A stretch of 5,548 bases of DNA from JANXVV01 sp038230975 (GTDB taxonomy: Bacteria > Planctomycetota > Phycisphaerae > Tepidisphaerales > Tepidisphaeraceae), in NCBI GenBank assembly GCA_038230975.1, contig JBBRMF010000324.1, forward strand, positions 1-5,548, written 5' to 3'. The notes beneath the pieces were generated by a model. The model worked only from the letters and a program-made list of their open reading frames with translations. It was not told where the DNA came from and did not search any database. The translations under genes were made by a program, and so were the position numbers. Positions 1 to 5,548 of the stretch are shown in pieces (the first letter of the stretch is position 1; each line of letters starts with the position of its first letter).

Positions 1-1
1 C

Positions 2-664
2 ACGAATGTCAGCCCCGACGACATGCTTGCAGGCAAGTGGGTGATCGTGAACATGGCCCCGGCGGAGTGGGGCGACATGGGGGCGTTGATCGCCGGTGGC
101 TGGAAGTATCTTGCGCAACGTCGCGTGCTTCGCCGCAAGGCGAGCAACGAAGACGCTGTCGTAGTGATCTGGGCCGATGAATATGCCCAGTTTGTTAACA
201 GTTATGACGCCCATTACCTGGCGCAATGCCGCAGCCACAAAGGCTGCATGGTGGTCCTGACGCAATCGCTGCACAGCTACTACATGAGCATGAAGGGGGA
301 GACCGGCAAGCATCAGGCCGATGCCCTGCTTACCAACTTTTCAACGAAGATTTTTCATGCCCTTGGTGATGTCCAAACGGCTGACTGGGCCTCGAACCTT
401 ATTGGCAAGGGACGTGAAGTCTTCGTTGGCACGTCGCTGGCCCCGATGGAAGACATGCTCTCTGAGTTGATGGGCCGCTCACGGGTTTCCTCGAATTCCA
501 GCGAGCATTATGAGCCGCTGCTCAAGCCCAATTTACTCATGAACGGGTTACGCACGGGGGGTATGGCCAACAGCCTGATCTGCGATGCGGTCGTAATCCG
601 ATCCGGCGAGCCGTTTTGCAGCGGACGGAATTGGCTTTGGCGTGAATTCAGTCAAATGGGATAG
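2..664 (+). CDS. VirD4/TraG-type conjugative coupling ATPase, C-terminal part (5' end outside window)
   Basis: Coupling proteins are inner-membrane hexameric ATPases that bring relaxase-bound DNA to a type IV secretion channel. The frame is open from the window edge, so the Met codon at 23 is internal and the start, membrane anchor and Walker A lie upstream. A hydrophobic strand ending in acidic residues, VVVIWADE (about 161-184), fits Walker B. It is followed by a stretch rich in CRSHKG and then VVLTQS, the arrangement seen in the TraM-recognition/TraG-D C-terminal domain, where a Gln follows a strand after Walker B. The tail has a Pro-rich LLKPN and a GG turn, then a strand and RSGEPF, as in this family. 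The stop is 20 nt before the next gene, which suggests one operon. Family is fairly sure; the transport system it serves is not visible. Confidence 0.82.
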   Translation, partial: TNVSPDDMLAGKWVIVNMAPAEWGDMGALIAGGWKYLAQRRVLRRKASNEDAVVVIWADEYAQFVNSYDAHYLAQCRSHKGCMVVLTQSLHSYYMSMKGETGKHQADALLTNFSTKIFHALGDVQTADWASNLIGKGREVFVGTSLAPMEDMLSELMGRSRVSSNSSEHYEPLLKPNLLMNGLRTGGMANSLICDAVVIRSGEPFCSGRNWLWREFSQMG

Positions 665-684
665 CAACACGAAAGGAATACACC

Positions 685-1251
685 ATGTCCAGCGGTCAAA
701 ACCCGAGTCAACCTAACGGCCAAGCGGGCAACATAGATATTCTTGGCCTTCTTTATCTGGTCGCCAATGTACTGGCCACGACCGTCGCCGTTTTCATTCG
801 GCGAGGCTTTGGCAAAGAAGCACTCGCGTTCAATTCCCTCATCGCCTTGATCGTGCTTTATGTGCTGTCGGCATCGGAAGGCCGCGCCTTCCTGGTGTTT
901 GCAGGCTTGTTTCTCATCGCCCAAATCTGGCGGCGCATTGAAACCATGCGGCTGATCCGAAGGGGTGCGATCATTCATAGCCGATACCCCGGCTTTCCGT
1001 ATTGGGCGTTGAAAGTGCCGTTCGTCAAAAGCGAACGCGTGGCAAAGGAACTGGTCGAGCCGGTCTTTTGCTTCACTCTTGGCATAGTGCTCTGCCCGGT
1101 TTCAGTGGGTGTCGGGGGATATCTCGTATTGTGCGGCTTCGGCTTCATCGTGCGGCATTGCATTGATGACGCCCTGACACGCAAGCGAATTGAGCGGATG
1201 CAGGACGCGACGATTGAACATCAATTTTACTCAGACGAAATGAGGAGATAA
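685..1251 (+). CDS. polytopic membrane protein of unknown function, 188 aa
   Basis: I cannot name this protein. The N-terminal 16 residues are polar, followed by hydrophobic segments at about residues 18-38, 46-63 and 67-84. After a basic, aromatic-rich loop with SRYPGFPYW (99-107) comes a long hydrophobic stretch at about 125-156 that could be one or two spans. The C-terminus (160-188) is highly charged and probably a cytoplasmic helix. The start is supported by AAAGGA at 672-677, seven bases before ATG. The gene sits 20 nt after the coupling ATPase and 2 nt before the next gene. By position it may be an inner-membrane partner of the transfer apparatus; this is inference from neighbourhood only. 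Confidence 0.8.
   Translation: MSSGQNPSQPNGQAGNIDILGLLYLVANVLATTVAVFIRRGFGKEALAFNSLIALIVLYVLSASEGRAFLVFAGLFLIAQIWRRIETMRLIRRGAIIHSRYPGFPYWALKVPFVKSERVAKELVEPVFCFTLGIVLCPVSVGVGGYLVLCGFGFIVRHCIDDALTRKRIERMQDATIEHQFYSDEMRR
1242..1247 (+). promoter_or_regulatory. strong ribosome binding site inside the end of the upstream gene
   Basis: GAGGAG lies within the last codons of the 188-aa gene and six bases before the ATG at 1254. It is the best Shine-Dalgarno match in the window. It fixes the start of the 108-aa gene and suggests the two genes are translated from one message. Confidence 0.7.
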
Positions 1252-1253
1252 GC

Positions 1254-1580
1254 ATGGCCGATGATCAGGAAAGCAGCCCAGGCATCATCCAGCGGATGAT
1301 TGACCAACGCAATGAATGGGCGGAGAAGCAACCGTCCCTTGGGGCGGAACTCAAGGCGATGGCCCGCGAGGCCGTCAAAGATGTCCGCAGCACGGTGAAT
1401 GAGACATTCCTAGGCAGCCCCGAATTTGGCGGGGAGCCAGGAACGCCCATGAACCCTACGCCACAGATGGTGACGCAGGACATGGGCAATGTGTACGGCA
1501 ACTACAACCAGATGCTGGATTCCTACGCCTCACGGGGTGCGGAGCAGGAACCGCAAAAGGAAGCCGAGACGCAACGATGA
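1254..1580 (+). CDS. small hydrophilic protein of unknown function, 108 aa
   Basis: No known domain is recognised. The N-terminal half (residues about 10-52) is charged and predicted helical by eye, with regular Ala/Glu/Arg spacing (ELKAMAREAVKDVRSTV). A Gly/Pro-rich linker follows with EPGTPMNPTPQMV (61-73), which looks like a conserved sequence signature. The C-terminus is polar with a Glu/Gln-rich tail. There is no signal peptide or membrane span. It starts 2 nt after the membrane-protein gene, using GAGGAG at 1242-1247, and its TGA overlaps a following ATG (ATGA at 1577-1580). A soluble accessory partner of the neighbouring membrane proteins is possible but not shown by the sequence. Confidence 0.72.
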   Translation: MADDQESSPGIIQRMIDQRNEWAEKQPSLGAELKAMAREAVKDVRSTVNETFLGSPEFGGEPGTPMNPTPQMVTQDMGNVYGNYNQMLDSYASRGAEQEPQKEAETQR

Positions 1581-1648
1581 GCAACCAAGATCTTGAAACG
1601 GCATCCATGTTGGGGCTGTGGGTCGTGGTGCAAAGTGGGTCGAGATAA
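1577..1648 (+). CDS. possible 23-codon ORF, translationally coupled
   Basis: An ATG overlaps the stop of the 108-aa gene in an ATGA and opens a 23-residue frame, MSNQDLETASMLGLWVVVQS plus three more residues. The stop (TAA 1646-1648) is 14 nt before the next ATG, the same gap as between the next two genes. Counting it fills an otherwise 82-nt hole in a compact operon. It could be a real micropeptide, the stub of a shortened gene or chance. The overlap is the only positive evidence. Confidence 0.35.
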   Translation: MSNQDLETASMLGLWVVVQSGSR

Positions 1649-1650
1649 GA

Positions 1651-1656
1651 AAAGGA
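1651..1656 (+). promoter_or_regulatory. ribosome binding site that sets the start at 1663
   Basis: AAAGGA lies six bases before ATG 1663. The same motif with a similar spacing precedes the gene at 685. The longer frame opening with GTG at 1618 has no such site and adds a charged stretch ahead of the hydrophobic segment, so 1663 is preferred. Confidence 0.55.
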
Positions 1657-1662
1657 ACAACC

Positions 1663-1842
1663 ATGTTATTCGCAAGCCTGACGGACGTTTTTAACCAGAG
1701 CGGCCTGATCCTGATTTTGGTCATCGCGGCCTGGATTCAACTGGGCAAGATGTTTTTTGCCAGCAACCCGGACGTAAAGGACGTGGCAAAGAAGGCTGTT
1801 GCCAGCACGGCCATTAACTTCATCGGCAAATGGTTCAAGTAG
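1663..1842 (+). CDS. small single-span membrane protein, 59 aa
   Basis: The start is chosen at ATG 1663 because of AAAGGA at 1651-1656; the frame can be extended to a GTG at 1618, with no ribosome site. Residues about 10-30 are hydrophobic (SGLILILVIAAWIQLGKMFF) and form one probable membrane span. An amphipathic, Lys-rich C-terminus follows (DVKDVAKKAVASTAINFIGK). No named family is recognised. Small one-span proteins are common among transfer and secretion gene clusters, so a structural or accessory role beside the coupling ATPase is a reasonable guess. The gene ends 14 nt before the helix-turn-helix gene. Confidence 0.68.
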   Translation: MLFASLTDVFNQSGLILILVIAAWIQLGKMFFASNPDVKDVAKKAVASTAINFIGKWFK

Positions 1843-1856
1843 ATAAGGCGTAACCC

Positions 1857-2117
1857 ATGACCGTCGAGGAACGGCTTCAGCGGATCGAAACACTATTGAC
1901 CGAATTGGTCGAGCGCCAGCCGTCGCACGGCTGGTATTCGGTCGAGCAATTCTCGCGGATCGTGGGGCGTGCCGAGTTTACCTGCCGTGAATGGTGTCGG
2001 CTTGGCCGCATCCAGGCACGCAAGAAAGAAAGCGGGCGCGGTGCATATGCCGCGTGGGCAATCTCGCATGAAGAGTTGCAACGCTACCAGCGAGAGGGGC
2101 TGTTGCGGGCTTCCTGA
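1857..2117 (+). CDS. helix-turn-helix DNA-binding protein (excisionase/MerR-like fold), 86 aa
   Basis: The protein probably binds DNA as a small winged-helix regulator. Residues 2-21 (TVEERLQRIETLLTELVERQ) have heptad-like Leu/Ile spacing and may form a dimerising helix. From residue 27, YSVEQFSRIVG is a first helix, and the FTCREWCRLGRI segment (41-52) matches the recognition-helix pattern of the excisionase/MerR helix-turn-helix family. A basic wing (ARKKESGRG, 54-62) and the closing segment WAISHEELQRYQREGLL follow. The start is supported by AAGGCG shortly before ATG. I recall close relatives in Planctomycetes near serine recombinases. It may be a transcription regulator or a recombination directionality factor; the sequence does not decide. 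Confidence 0.8.
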   Translation: MTVEERLQRIETLLTELVERQPSHGWYSVEQFSRIVGRAEFTCREWCRLGRIQARKKESGRGAYAAWAISHEELQRYQREGLLRAS

Positions 2118-2216
2118 GCCTGTGCAGCCTTTCTCTCTATTTGACCTGCCGAGCCACGGCCACGGGGTTCGTGCGCAGCTATCGCAAACCTTTTTCAACG
2201 GTGGTGGATTCCAGTC
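2118..2216 (+). other. 99-bp intergenic stretch
   Basis: No terminator-like hairpin with a T run and no paired promoter boxes are convincing. A TTGACC at 2141-2146 resembles a -35 box, but nothing like a -10 box lies 16-18 bp further on. Confidence 0.4.
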
Positions 2217-2438
2217 ATGTCCCGAAGCAATCAAAAGAACGATTGCGTTGCCGTGGGGGATGCTCGCCCGAGCATCGTCCCGGCCGGGTTACCGGACTGG
2301 ATCACCGCTGAACTGATCGAAGAAACCATCCGAGTCTGGCAACCTTATTACGTAGCAGTACTCACGCCCGAAGAAGCCGTTACAATGATCCAGAATGTGG
2401 GTCGGCTGTATCATGCTTTGTCCTTGGAGCAAGCGTAA
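2217..2438 (+). CDS. small conserved-looking protein of unknown function, 73 aa
   Basis: The first 24 residues are polar and look disordered. The core at about 25-68 (LPDWITAELIEETIRVWQPY, then LTPEEAVTMIQNVGRL) is a compact, probably all-helical unit. I recall similar short proteins lying just before serine recombinase genes in planctomycete genomes, but no function is known to me. There are no membrane spans and no obvious catalytic motif. The ribosome site is weak (GGTGG upstream). A 99-bp gap separates it from the helix-turn-helix gene, so it may have its own promoter. Its stop lies only 9 bp from the stop of the convergent minus-strand gene. Confidence 0.68.
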   Translation: MSRSNQKNDCVAVGDARPSIVPAGLPDWITAELIEETIRVWQPYYVAVLTPEEAVTMIQNVGRLYHALSLEQA

Positions 2439-2447
2439 ATCCTGGCT

Positions 2448-5042
2448 TTACCGTCCAAATATCCCAGCGTCTTGACCCTGTTCGCCCCGATTGGAGCGCC
2501 GTGAGCGAACGCGATACGAACTTGGATCAACGGGCTTAATTCCTTGAAAAGCACGGAGCTGGGAACCGATTGCGTCGTCCAGCACCATTGGCGCGAAATC
2601 CGGCTTGAATGAGCGTGGTGTCTTGAGTTTGCGCAACTGTTCACGATCAAAATTGCGACTGGATCGAGGATCGTACTCCTCGCCTATCACTTCTCGGAAC
2701 GTCTTATTGACCGCTTGCTCAAAACGGCCGATTTGTTCAACCTCATTTGCCGGAATACTGAAACGACGCTGTATGGCGGTAGGAGGAGTATCGGTATCGC
2801 GTTGTTCCAAGACGGGTTCCATTAATCCGTGATCTACGCCTCGAAAGATGCCAACGGTAAAATCTACTTTCCCGTTGTGTTCTTGGGGTTTTCCAATGAC
2901 TTGTACCGTCAAATCCTTCTGGTATAGGCTGCGAAGTTCATTTTGAATATCGGTTAACCGATTCGTATCCAGCAAGTGCGGGGCCGCGCTTCGTGCGGCT
3001 TCCGATAAGTTTTGCAAGCGGTCTGGGTGATCGGCATTCACGGCCCATTGGGCGAGAGGAGGGAGGTTATTCATCAGTGCCAAGGCGCGGTTTACCGTGT
3101 CGATGGCGCGTTCTTCCGCAACAGCACGATCACGCACATGCAGGTTGATATGGGTAGACGCGTTTGCGAGCTTTTGGCCATTGACAATGACATGCATCGG
3201 AAGCACCCACGTGAGATTCGGGTTGCCGTCCGTCTTCATAGCCTCGATTTGAAGCCAGCTATCCTGATCGTGGCCTTTGGCGGCGAAAGGCAATCGCAAT
3301 GAGGCTGGGAATTGATCGATTCGCCCGTGGGTCAATTCTTCCCATCGTCCTCTCTGTGCCACCACATGGTTGCGAAGGCCATCGATAAGGTCACGTTTGG
3401 TGATTGGAAGGCAAATTCCCTGCCTGCTGGGTTGTCCGGCTTGCTCCAACTGTGCATGGACAAAGGCGGCGCGTCGTTCTGCTTCCTGCTGGTTATCGGC
3501 GGAATAGTTCAAACCCAACGAGATGCTCATTTCCTCGCGAGGCTCAGTCCACGCGAGTTTCAGCCGGTATTCTCCGTATTTGGGCAAGATGCGTTCCCGG
3601 CATGGCGCAGATGGAATGAGTTCATCGAGACCTACATTGTAGCTGGCTTCCTTCATTGGCCCTCGATATGGCACAATCCCTGGGATGTCGATCAAATGGG
3701 ACTGAACCTGACGTTTGATGTCCAAGGCACGCGATGCATCCGGCTCAAACGTCGTGATCGTCGACTCTGCTGTGTGGCCATTATCGTCGGTGAGCTTCAG
3801 CACGATGGGGTGATTGGGCGACGCTTGGAAGAGGCTTCTCAAGCGGTAATGGGATGGCAGCTGGCTTCGAGCGAACTTGTCGGCTCGCGCAATTGCCGCA
3901 TCCGCAGAAATCGGCGCGCGGGATTCTTCTCGATCCGATTCATCAGGGTGTTTATTAAGGTCCGGCGGAGGAAGACGAACGCCTTGCAAATGGCTTTCGA
4001 CTTTACGGGTGAGCAGCTCCAACGCCGCATCTCGAAATTGGATATTGGTATCGAATCGATCCCGAATCTTGCTTCGCTCTGGCTCGTCATGGTGCGCTTC
4101 AAGCAGATAATTCGTCTCGGACAATGTCGCCAATGCATCGTGAAACAAATTGGGAGCGACGGCCGAGATGATCTTGCCGCTTTTTCTCGCGTCGACCATC
4201 TCGTTTTCAGTCGGGAACATGTATATCGTGCGTCCATCTTTATTGTATTTCTTAACCTCGCCACGCTTGCGTTCCATGTAGTATTTGACTTTGGTGAAGT
4301 CCGTTCCTGGCAGTGACGTGAGTTCACTGTTTGAAAGAATCTTGAGTGGCGGTATCTCAAGGCTGTCGAGGGTCATTTTGCTGAAAGTCAGCAAGTCTGA
4401 CTTACCTTGGCTTTGGGAGACTTTTGATAATGGCCCTGGCAAAAGAATTAAACTGGCCTGATCTAAATCAGAGGGCTTTTGGAGGCAACCTGCCCTTTCA
4501 AGGGTCGAGGGATTAGTACCTGTCGTGAAGAGAAACGGAATGCGTTCAGATGATAAGATTCTGTCCATCGATGATGGAAACAGTTCGCCATTGTGATTGA
4601 GAATGTCGCGAAACGCCTGGATATGTGCATCTTCTGTCGGCTTTATCCCGCGATCATGTGCCCCTTGGACCGCCTGTTTGCCATCGGTGATGAGGGATTC
4701 AACAGCGCCTCGATCTTCTCCAAGGCGGCGTAAAGTACTAATCGCCTGGTCTCTCAAGGCAATTGGCGTAGTGGCCGATGGATGTACGGCTGCGGCGCGC
4801 GTAAACATCGCGTCATAGCCACCGGATTGGATTTCGGAGATTGCTCGCGAGATCTTATCCGTAACGCGAGAAGAATCGTCGAGTTCGGACGGGCGAAGTG
4901 ACAGGAGCCTGAAATTGAGCAAATGGATACGCTGCGACGTATGCATGGCTTGCATAGCATTTGTCACACTGCCATCCAAGAGAACCACAACATCATCGGG
5001 CGCGATGACATCGGTCTTCCGGGGAACTAATTCCTGAGCCAA
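2448..5042 (-). CDS. large protein of unknown function, 864 aa, possible cargo gene
   Basis: I do not recognise this protein. The frame is open for 864 codons from a TTG at 5042; no in-frame ATG exists between the upstream stop (5084-5082) and residue 30, so the start is uncertain. By eye it has a mostly helical N-terminal half. A basic stretch, KYYMERKRGEVKKYNKDGRT (253-272), is followed by an acidic, Pro-rich linker near 356-378. The C-terminal half (398-790) seems to hold four units of several beta strands closed by a helix. The extreme C-terminus is basic (YRVRSRRSNR). Only three Cys are seen (186, 481, 544) and there is no long membrane span. Relaxase His clusters, Walker motifs and a credible nuclease signature were not found. 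It lies antisense to all certain neighbours and its G+C is lower than theirs. Confidence 0.78.
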   Translation of the reverse strand: MAQELVPRKTDVIAPDDVVVLLDGSVTNAMQAMHTSQRIHLLNFRLLSLRPSELDDSSRVTDKISRAISEIQSGGYDAMFTRAAAVHPSATTPIALRDQAISTLRRLGEDRGAVESLITDGKQAVQGAHDRGIKPTEDAHIQAFRDILNHNGELFPSSMDRILSSERIPFLFTTGTNPSTLERAGCLQKPSDLDQASLILLPGPLSKVSQSQGKSDLLTFSKMTLDSLEIPPLKILSNSELTSLPGTDFTKVKYYMERKRGEVKKYNKDGRTIYMFPTENEMVDARKSGKIISAVAPNLFHDALATLSETNYLLEAHHDEPERSKIRDRFDTNIQFRDAALELLTRKVESHLQGVRLPPPDLNKHPDESDREESRAPISADAAIARADKFARSQLPSHYRLRSLFQASPNHPIVLKLTDDNGHTAESTITTFEPDASRALDIKRQVQSHLIDIPGIVPYRGPMKEASYNVGLDELIPSAPCRERILPKYGEYRLKLAWTEPREEMSISLGLNYSADNQQEAERRAAFVHAQLEQAGQPSRQGICLPITKRDLIDGLRNHVVAQRGRWEELTHGRIDQFPASLRLPFAAKGHDQDSWLQIEAMKTDGNPNLTWVLPMHVIVNGQKLANASTHINLHVRDRAVAEERAIDTVNRALALMNNLPPLAQWAVNADHPDRLQNLSEAARSAAPHLLDTNRLTDIQNELRSLYQKDLTVQVIGKPQEHNGKVDFTVGIFRGVDHGLMEPVLEQRDTDTPPTAIQRRFSIPANEVEQIGRFEQAVNKTFREVIGEEYDPRSSRNFDREQLRKLKTPRSFKPDFAPMVLDDAIGSQLRAFQGIKPVDPSSYRVRSRRSNRGEQGQDAGIFGR

Positions 5043-5096
5043 ATAGATACTGAAAGTAGAATGATTAAGCGGACAGCCATTTTAACAGACTGGTGA

Positions 5097-5324
5097 TTAA
5101 TCTCTAAGTGACAGTTCCATGACAGGAAAAAGTGATATTAAATCAACTGGTTGATCGCGGAGTGCGTGCAAGGCAAGTCTAATGCTTTGCCGCCGAAAAA
5201 AGCCATTAACCGATTGTAACCAAACAGAAAGAGGCTTCCAAAGCTGCCACGCAAGGCCAAAAATCGGTACAATACAACTATCGTCTGGATTGGGTTTTGG
5301 CAACATTTTCAGGGTCGTCGTCAT
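5097..5324 (-). CDS. doubtful small ORF, 75 codons from ATG 5324
   Basis: From the ATG whose bases overlap the recombinase start (CATG, 5322-5325) a minus-strand frame runs 75 codons to TAA at 5097. The product has a Trp-rich middle (LAWQLWKPLSVWLQS) and a helix-like tail (RLALHALRDQPVDLISL), which reads more like a protein than a random shadow. It would sit just upstream of the 864-aa gene, in the same direction. Against it, no ribosome site precedes ATG 5324 or the alternative ATG 5306, the frame also stays open by chance through the recombinase antisense, and no family is recognised. Confidence 0.25.
   Translation of the reverse strand: MTTTLKMLPKPNPDDSCIVPIFGLAWQLWKPLSVWLQSVNGFFRRQSIRLALHALRDQPVDLISLFPVMELSLRD
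5142..5155. repeat. 14-bp inverted repeat with 2-bp centre
   Basis: ATCAAC and GTTGAT are exact reverse complements separated by TG. It lies in the AT-rich region before the recombinase. It could be an operator half-site pair or a recombinase crossover site, or chance; arms of six bases are short. Confidence 0.35.
5244..5273 (+). promoter_or_regulatory. weak candidate promoter for the recombinase
   Basis: TACAAT at 5268-5273 matches five of six bases of a -10 box. CTGCCA at 5244-5249 matches four of six bases of a -35 box, with an 18-bp spacer. It lies about 50 bp before the recombinase ATG. Both boxes are imperfect and sigma-70-like consensus may not hold in this lineage. Confidence 0.22.
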
Positions 5325-5548
5325 GAAGCGTTTTGTCGCACTGGCACGGGTAAGTAGTCGGGAACAGGAACGCGAAGGCTTCAGCCTCGAAGTGCAGGAA
5401 GACGCCTTGCGGCGGTACGCGATGCAGGCGGGCGGTGAAATCGCCAAGTTCTTCCGCATTGCCGAAACGGCCAGCAAGGGCGACGAACGCAAGGCGTTTC
5501 GTGAGCTGGTCAATTACGCAAAGAAGCACGCGAGCGAGCTTGATGGGC
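5323..5548 (+). CDS. serine recombinase, N-terminal part (3' end outside window)
   Basis: Serine recombinases cut both DNA strands through a serine and re-join them by subunit rotation, integrating, excising or inverting DNA. The first 75 residues are visible. MKRFVALARVSSREQE matches the resolvase-domain start: Arg9 and the nucleophile Ser11 in the RVSS motif, followed by EQ. The segment EGFSLEVQEDALRRYA and the later FFRIAETASKGDERKAF fit the usual SlexQ helix and the R.....S.....R...L region. The frame is still open at the window edge, so a large (roughly 450-600 residue) recombinase is expected from family habit but cannot be shown. AGGG at 5311-5314 is a modest ribosome site eight bases before ATG. 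G+C is back to about 60%. It probably serves movement of the surrounding element. Confidence 0.88.
   Translation, partial: MKRFVALARVSSREQEREGFSLEVQEDALRRYAMQAGGEIAKFFRIAETASKGDERKAFRELVNYAKKHASELDG

Larger units (their letters stand above)
5043..5322. other. AT-rich 280-bp region between divergent genes
   Basis: Hand counting gives 99 G+C in 240 bases (5041-5280), against 36 of 60 in blocks at 1-60 and 5461-5520. It separates the minus-strand 864-aa gene from the plus-strand recombinase. It should hold the promoter for at least one of them, and an attachment site next to the recombinase is possible. It also contains a weak minus-strand ORF and a 14-bp palindrome, listed separately. Confidence 0.55.

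Noticed and set aside
652..978. 108-codon minus-strand frame opposite the 188-aa membrane protein
   Set aside because: The plus-strand gene has a ribosome site, coherent membrane spans and operon spacing; this frame has none.
2949..2962. Perfect 14-bp palindrome ATCGGTTAACCGAT
   Set aside because: It lies within coding sequence of the 864-aa gene (encoding NRLTDI), with no partner copies seen; most likely chance.
3128..3152. Relaxase-like His cluster (THINLHVRD) in the 864-aa protein
   Set aside because: The spacing does not match the HxH-type metal motif with its preceding helices, and no nearby catalytic Tyr context was seen.
3312..4316. Long plus-strand open frame of 334 codons
   Set aside because: It is fully antisense to the 864-aa gene, its product has the erratic composition of a shadow frame, and no ribosome site or family supports it.
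3839..4360. 173-codon minus-strand frame inside the 864-aa gene
   Set aside because: It is a shifted frame of the same strand with an Arg/Ser/Thr-rich product and no independent signal; the longer frame explains the region.
4976..5042. PIN-like nuclease start in the 864-aa protein (VVVLLDGSVTNAM)
   Set aside because: A hydrophobic strand ending in Asp resembles a PIN first strand, but the other spaced acidic residues of that fold could not be placed.
5169..5192. Hairpin GGCAA...TTGCC as a terminator
   Set aside because: The stem is only five pairs with a long loop; the A run on its right side does not make a convincing terminator for either strand.

Overview
The window looks like part of an accessory or mobile segment of a Planctomycetes-type genome. 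No species marker is present. The assignment rests on three small proteins whose style I recall from planctomycete gene neighbourhoods: a helix-turn-helix protein opening MTVEERLQRIETLL, a 73-residue protein with LPDWITAELIEETI, and a serine recombinase opening MKRFVALARVSSREQ. This is recall, not a database search, and related modules may occur in Verrucomicrobia and other phyla.

Positions 2-2438 carry a plus-strand run of closely packed genes. It starts with the C-terminal third or so of a VirD4/TraG-type coupling ATPase. Then come a polytopic membrane protein, a small hydrophilic protein, a possible 23-codon ORF, a 59-residue single-span membrane protein, a DNA-binding helix-turn-helix protein and, after a 99-bp gap, the 73-residue protein. 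Gaps between the first genes are from -4 to 20 nt, so an operon is likely. On the far side, a large serine recombinase starts at 5323 on the plus strand and runs off the window.

Between the 73-residue gene and the recombinase sits a 2.6-kb minus-strand gene (2448-5042) for an 864-residue protein I do not recognise. Its tail lies 9 bp from the 73-residue gene. Its start region is an AT-rich 280-bp stretch (5043-5322) that also holds a weak minus-strand ORF, a short palindrome and perhaps the recombinase promoter. Sampled 60-bp blocks in the flanking genes are about 60% G+C, blocks in the large gene about 43-48%, and the start region about 41%. The large gene is therefore a candidate later arrival (cargo).

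Working picture (inference): the window is one end of an integrated, mobilisable element. The coupling protein and small membrane proteins would serve DNA transfer, the helix-turn-helix protein might regulate transcription or recombination direction, and the recombinase would integrate and excise the element. The 864-residue protein is the main unknown. No rRNA, tRNA, CRISPR array, insertion sequence or convincing terminator was seen.
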